DNA of 56,072 nucleotides from CAZKXX01 sp964556705 (GTDB lineage: Bacteria > Acidobacteriota > Terriglobia > UBA7540): NCBI GenBank assembly GCA_964556705.1, contig CAZKXX010000011.1, forward strand, positions 1-56,072. The letters are read 5' to 3'. Below the pieces are notes generated by a model. It worked only from the letters and a program-made list of their open reading frames with translations. It was not told the DNA's origin and ran no database searches. The translations under genes and the position numbers were made by a program. Of the stretch, positions 53,684 to 56,072 are shown in pieces. Position 1 is the first letter of the stretch, and the number at the start of each line of letters is the position of its first letter.

Positions 53684-54831
53684 GGTCTTGGATACTCCAT
53701 CGGCCGGGCCTGGACGGGCTGGCCGGAAAAGAGCCGTTCGTTGCCGCGCGTGACAACGCGGTCGCCGGGGCGGATGCCCCCTTGAATCTCAATCCAGTCG
53801 CGGACGCCTTCACCGACCTGCACCGCGACCTGCTCGACGGCGCTGCCTTCGCCCTGCACGCGATAGACGAACTTCTCAGCGCCGCGCGAAACTACGGCGT
53901 CTTTGGGAACAAGCGTCGCGCTGTAGATTTCCCCCGCCGTGAACGTGACCTGAGCGAGCATGCCCACGGCCACGCGGCCGCGCGGGTTGCGGATTTCGAC
54001 TTTGACCGGATAGGTGCGCGAGTCCGGGTGGCCGACCGGGACGATGGCGGAAACGCGCCCGCTGATTTCCAGGTCCGGGACGGCCTCGAAGCGCAGGCGC
54101 GCCGGGGAGCCCACGCGCAGGTTCGGGAGTAATCGCTCGGGGACCGGCACCGTCACGTCGAGCGGGTCGAGCGCGAGCATTTGGGCGACCGGGCCGCCTT
54201 CACTCACCCACTGGCCGACTTCGGTGCGCTTCTGCACGATCCGTCCGCTGAAAGGCGCGCGGATCGTGGCCTGCTCGATGTCGTGCCGGATGCGGGCGAT
54301 GTCTGCTTCCAGCTTTTCGACGCGACCGCCGGCGGCGTTGTGCTCGGTCACGGCCTGGTCGAGCTGCTGCCGGGAAATCACCAGCGCTTCAAACAGCTCA
54401 CGCGCCCGGGCCAGATTGGTTTCCGCGAGCTGGGAGCGCGCCAGCGCTTCTTTCAGTTCTGCCTCGCGCGCCGCCAGGTCGTGCTCGAGCGCGGCGGTGC
54501 TCAGGCGAGCCAGCACCGCCCCTTCCTTGACCGCCATCCCTTCGCGGACGGTCAGTTCGCTCACCTTGCCGGCCGTCTCGCTTGCCACGACGCTCAGCGT
54601 GCGCGCTTCGACCGTGCCGAGCAGATTGATGCGCGTGCGTAGCCGGTGCTCGATGGCGGCGGTGTATTGGACGACCGGCGGCTGGCCACCCTGGCCGAAA
54701 AGCTCCGGAGCCAGGGCGGAGAGCGCGGCGAAAGTGAGCAGGGAAACTGCGACCCGCGGCCTCCCGGAGAATTTCCAGACAGAATTCCCGTTCAAAAATT
54801 TCGAACGATTCTTCAATTTAACCCTGCACAA
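53680..54831 (-). CDS. RND efflux periplasmic adaptor protein
   Basis: About 383 residues. A hydrophobic export signal (VAVSLLTFAALSALA, ~30-45), lipoyl halves (ARTLSVVASETAGKVSELTVREGMAVKEGAVLARL and ATIRAPFSGRIVQKRTEVGQWVSEG), a helical hairpin of coiled-coil character between them (~105-175), and beta-barrel and membrane-proximal domains after. It bridges the permease to an outer-membrane channel. TTG 54831 is the first start; downstream TTG codons are possible. Confidence 0.9.
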   Translation of the reverse strand: MCRVKLKNRSKFLNGNSVWKFSGRPRVAVSLLTFAALSALAPELFGQGGQPPVVQYTAAIEHRLRTRINLLGTVEARTLSVVASETAGKVSELTVREGMAVKEGAVLARLSTAALEHDLAAREAELKEALARSQLAETNLARARELFEALVISRQQLDQAVTEHNAAGGRVEKLEADIARIRHDIEQATIRAPFSGRIVQKRTEVGQWVSEGGPVAQMLALDPLDVTVPVPERLLPNLRVGSPARLRFEAVPDLEISGRVSAIVPVGHPDSRTYPVKVEIRNPRGRVAVGMLAQVTFTAGEIYSATLVPKDAVVSRGAEKFVYRVQGEGSAVEQVAVQVGEGVRDWIEIQGGIRPGDRVVTRGNERLFSGQPVQARPMEYPRP

Positions 54832-55000
54832 GCCCTAAGACGTTTGTGGAGCCGGGAAGGTTACTTCGGAAAGCTCCCCGCCCGCCTTCGCAGACTCTCT
54901 ACCAGCTTACAGGATGGCGGGCGGTTAAAGCCAGCCCTTCGGGCGGAGCAGGACTGCGGCTTCGGGGCCGAGGACGCGCGCTGGCGGGCCGCAAATCGGC
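54832..55000. other. Intergenic region between divergent efflux and pilB genes
   Basis: No gene and no clear hairpin other than short GC arms. The promoter for the efflux operon could not be placed. Confidence 0.4.
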
Positions 55001-55029
55001 TTGACTTTGCAGGGTGAGTTCTCTACGAT
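55001..55029 (+). promoter_or_regulatory. Promoter of pilB
   Basis: TTGACT (55001-55006), 17-base spacer, TACGAT (55024-55029). The leader to ATG 55144 is about 108 bases; I looked for a c-di-GMP riboswitch in it and did not recognise one. Confidence 0.6.
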
Positions 55030-55143
55030 GCTGCAAGCTTATGATAACAGCGGGCCTAACGGTCCCGGATCGGCTTTGGGCGGCGTCGGCGCATCTGCCT
55101 CTGAAACAACAACGCGTCTAAGTCCCTGGGCGGGAGCGGGGAA

Positions 55144-56072
55144 ATGTCTGGAAAGCTCGGCGAAATCCTGCTGAAAGAAAAAATTATCTCCCCGGACCAG
55201 CTCAAGCAGGCGCTCGATCACCAGAAGCAGAACGGCGGGCGGCTGGGGAACGCGCTCGTCAAGCTGGGTTTCATGAGTGACGACGAAGTGACGGCCGTCC
55301 TCTCGCGCCAGTACGGTGTTCCTTCCATCAACCTCGCCTACTTCGAAGTGGACCCCGGCGTCATCAAGCTGATTCCCATGGAGACGGCGATGAAGTATCA
55401 GATTCTGCCGCTCTCCCGCGTGGGTTCGTCGCTGACGGTGGCGATGGTGGATCCGACAAACGTCTTCGCCATGGACGACATCAAGTTCATGACGGGATTC
55501 AACATCGAGCCCGTAGTGGCCTCGGAAACGGCCATCTCGGAGGCCATCAAGAAGCATTACGGCTCGATCGAGGATGTCGAGCGGAAGAAGGAGATCGAAG
55601 AGATCGTCAGCTTCATTGACGAGGGCGGCGCGGACACGGTGGAGCTGGAAGCCGAGGACGAATCGGCGCTTAACCTGGCGGCGCTGGAAAGAGCAGCCGA
55701 AGAAGCGCCGGTCGTCAAGCTTGTCAATTACATCCTCACGGATGCAGTCAAAAAGGGCGCCAGCGATATCCACATGGAGCCTTATGAGAAGGAGTATCGC
55801 GTCCGGTACCGCGTTGACGGCGTGCTGGCGACGATGATGAACCCGCCGCTCAAGTTGCGCGACGCCATCATCAGCCGCGTCAAAATCATGGCGAAACTGG
55901 ACATTTCCGAGAAACGTCTGCCGCAAGACGGTCGCATCATGATCCGCATGATGCACAACGGGAAGAAGAAGCAGCTCGACTACCGGGTTTCCGTGTTGCC
56001 CACGCTGCATGGCGAGAAGGTGGTCATGCGGCTGCTCGACAAGGAGAACCTGCGGCTCGACATGACCAAGCT
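55144..56072 (+). CDS. pilB: Type IV pilus assembly ATPase PilB/GspE, N-terminal part, runs off right edge
   Basis: 309 residues visible from ATG 55144. The N-terminal domain (~1-150) begins KLGEILLKEKIISPDQLKQAL and RLGNALVKLGFMSDDEVTAVL, two tandem copies of the MshEN c-di-GMP-binding motif (the first lacks the Gly). The ATPase domain starts with VKLVNYILTDAVKKGASDIHMEPYEKEYRVRYRVDG in part, and SEKRLPQDGRI. Walker A and B lie beyond the window. It powers pilus extension. Confidence 0.94.
   Translation, partial: MSGKLGEILLKEKIISPDQLKQALDHQKQNGGRLGNALVKLGFMSDDEVTAVLSRQYGVPSINLAYFEVDPGVIKLIPMETAMKYQILPLSRVGSSLTVAMVDPTNVFAMDDIKFMTGFNIEPVVASETAISEAIKKHYGSIEDVERKKEIEEIVSFIDEGGADTVELEAEDESALNLAALERAAEEAPVVKLVNYILTDAVKKGASDIHMEPYEKEYRVRYRVDGVLATMMNPPLKLRDAIISRVKIMAKLDISEKRLPQDGRIMIRMMHNGKKKQLDYRVSVLPTLHGEKVVMRLLDKENLRLDMTK

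Noticed and set aside
50504..53785. Long 1093-codon plus-strand open frame opposite the RND pump
   Set aside because: Composition (His, Asp, Glu, Arg rich) and lack of motifs show it is an antisense shadow.
55030..55143. c-di-GMP riboswitch in the pilB leader
   Set aside because: The conserved GEMM core sequences were not found.

Overview
The window is GC-rich bacterial chromosomal DNA, closely packed, with many ATGA-type stop/start overlaps and frequent GTG and TTG starts. A 10-base N run at 17917-17926 marks a scaffold join, so this is probably a draft or metagenome assembly. PadR/HAAS pairs, an alternative complex III plus A2-type caa3 oxidase operon, NtrYX, and a set of secreted hydrolases with a TolB-like protein point to Acidobacteriota. 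That assignment is inference from gene content, not from a marker-gene tree.

Layout. 1-1306 (minus) is the N-terminal part of a ferredoxin-type sulfite/nitrite reductase. Its leader carries a promoter, a 17-residue peptide starting Met-Cys5-Arg2, and an intrinsic terminator just before the gene, which together look like a cysteine-sensing attenuator. 1511-1827 is repeat-rich non-coding DNA. 1828-3150 (minus) is a HAAS membrane protein with its PadR regulator. 3305-7609 (plus) holds a bactofilin-like membrane protein, an ECF sigma factor with a zinc-finger anti-sigma, and a flavoprotein fused to a polyferredoxin membrane module. 7697-9538 is a GH15 glucoamylase-like enzyme. 9593-11955 (minus) has an AhpD-like protein and an ABC-2 transporter. 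12306-17916 (plus) is a secreted-hydrolase block of subtilase, GH3 and a GH30 lipoprotein cut by the gap.

18392-30657 (minus) is one operon-like respiratory block in transcription order: actA, actB, actC, actD, actE, actF, a 143-aa unknown, SCO, coxB, coxA, coxC, coxD. Alternative complex III oxidises quinol and can pass electrons to the caa3 oxidase.

31162-41644 holds a small membrane protein, initiator tRNA-Met (minus), smpB, pepA, a small membrane protein that seems to start at ATC, a membrane-anchored universal stress protein, a TrkA-type K+ transport subunit, argS (minus), an amino-acid permease (minus) and a secreted TolB-like protein. 41840-45495 is the phoH-ybeY-corC-era operon (ribosome/rRNA maturation and cation homeostasis). 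45496-45819 is an AT-rich, structured gap. 45820-50358 (minus) has an NtrYX two-component pair and an HhH-GPD DNA glycosylase. 50480-54831 (minus) is an RND efflux pump and adaptor. 55144-56072 is the start of a PilB/GspE pilus ATPase.

The strongest candidate for an undescribed element is the cysteine-codon attenuator before the sulfite reductase. It has three mutually exclusive helices whose positions fit classical ribosome-stalling attenuation. Others worth a look are the apparently circularly permuted flavoreductase fused to an NapH-like membrane module, the structured gap downstream of era, and the possible ATC-start gene.
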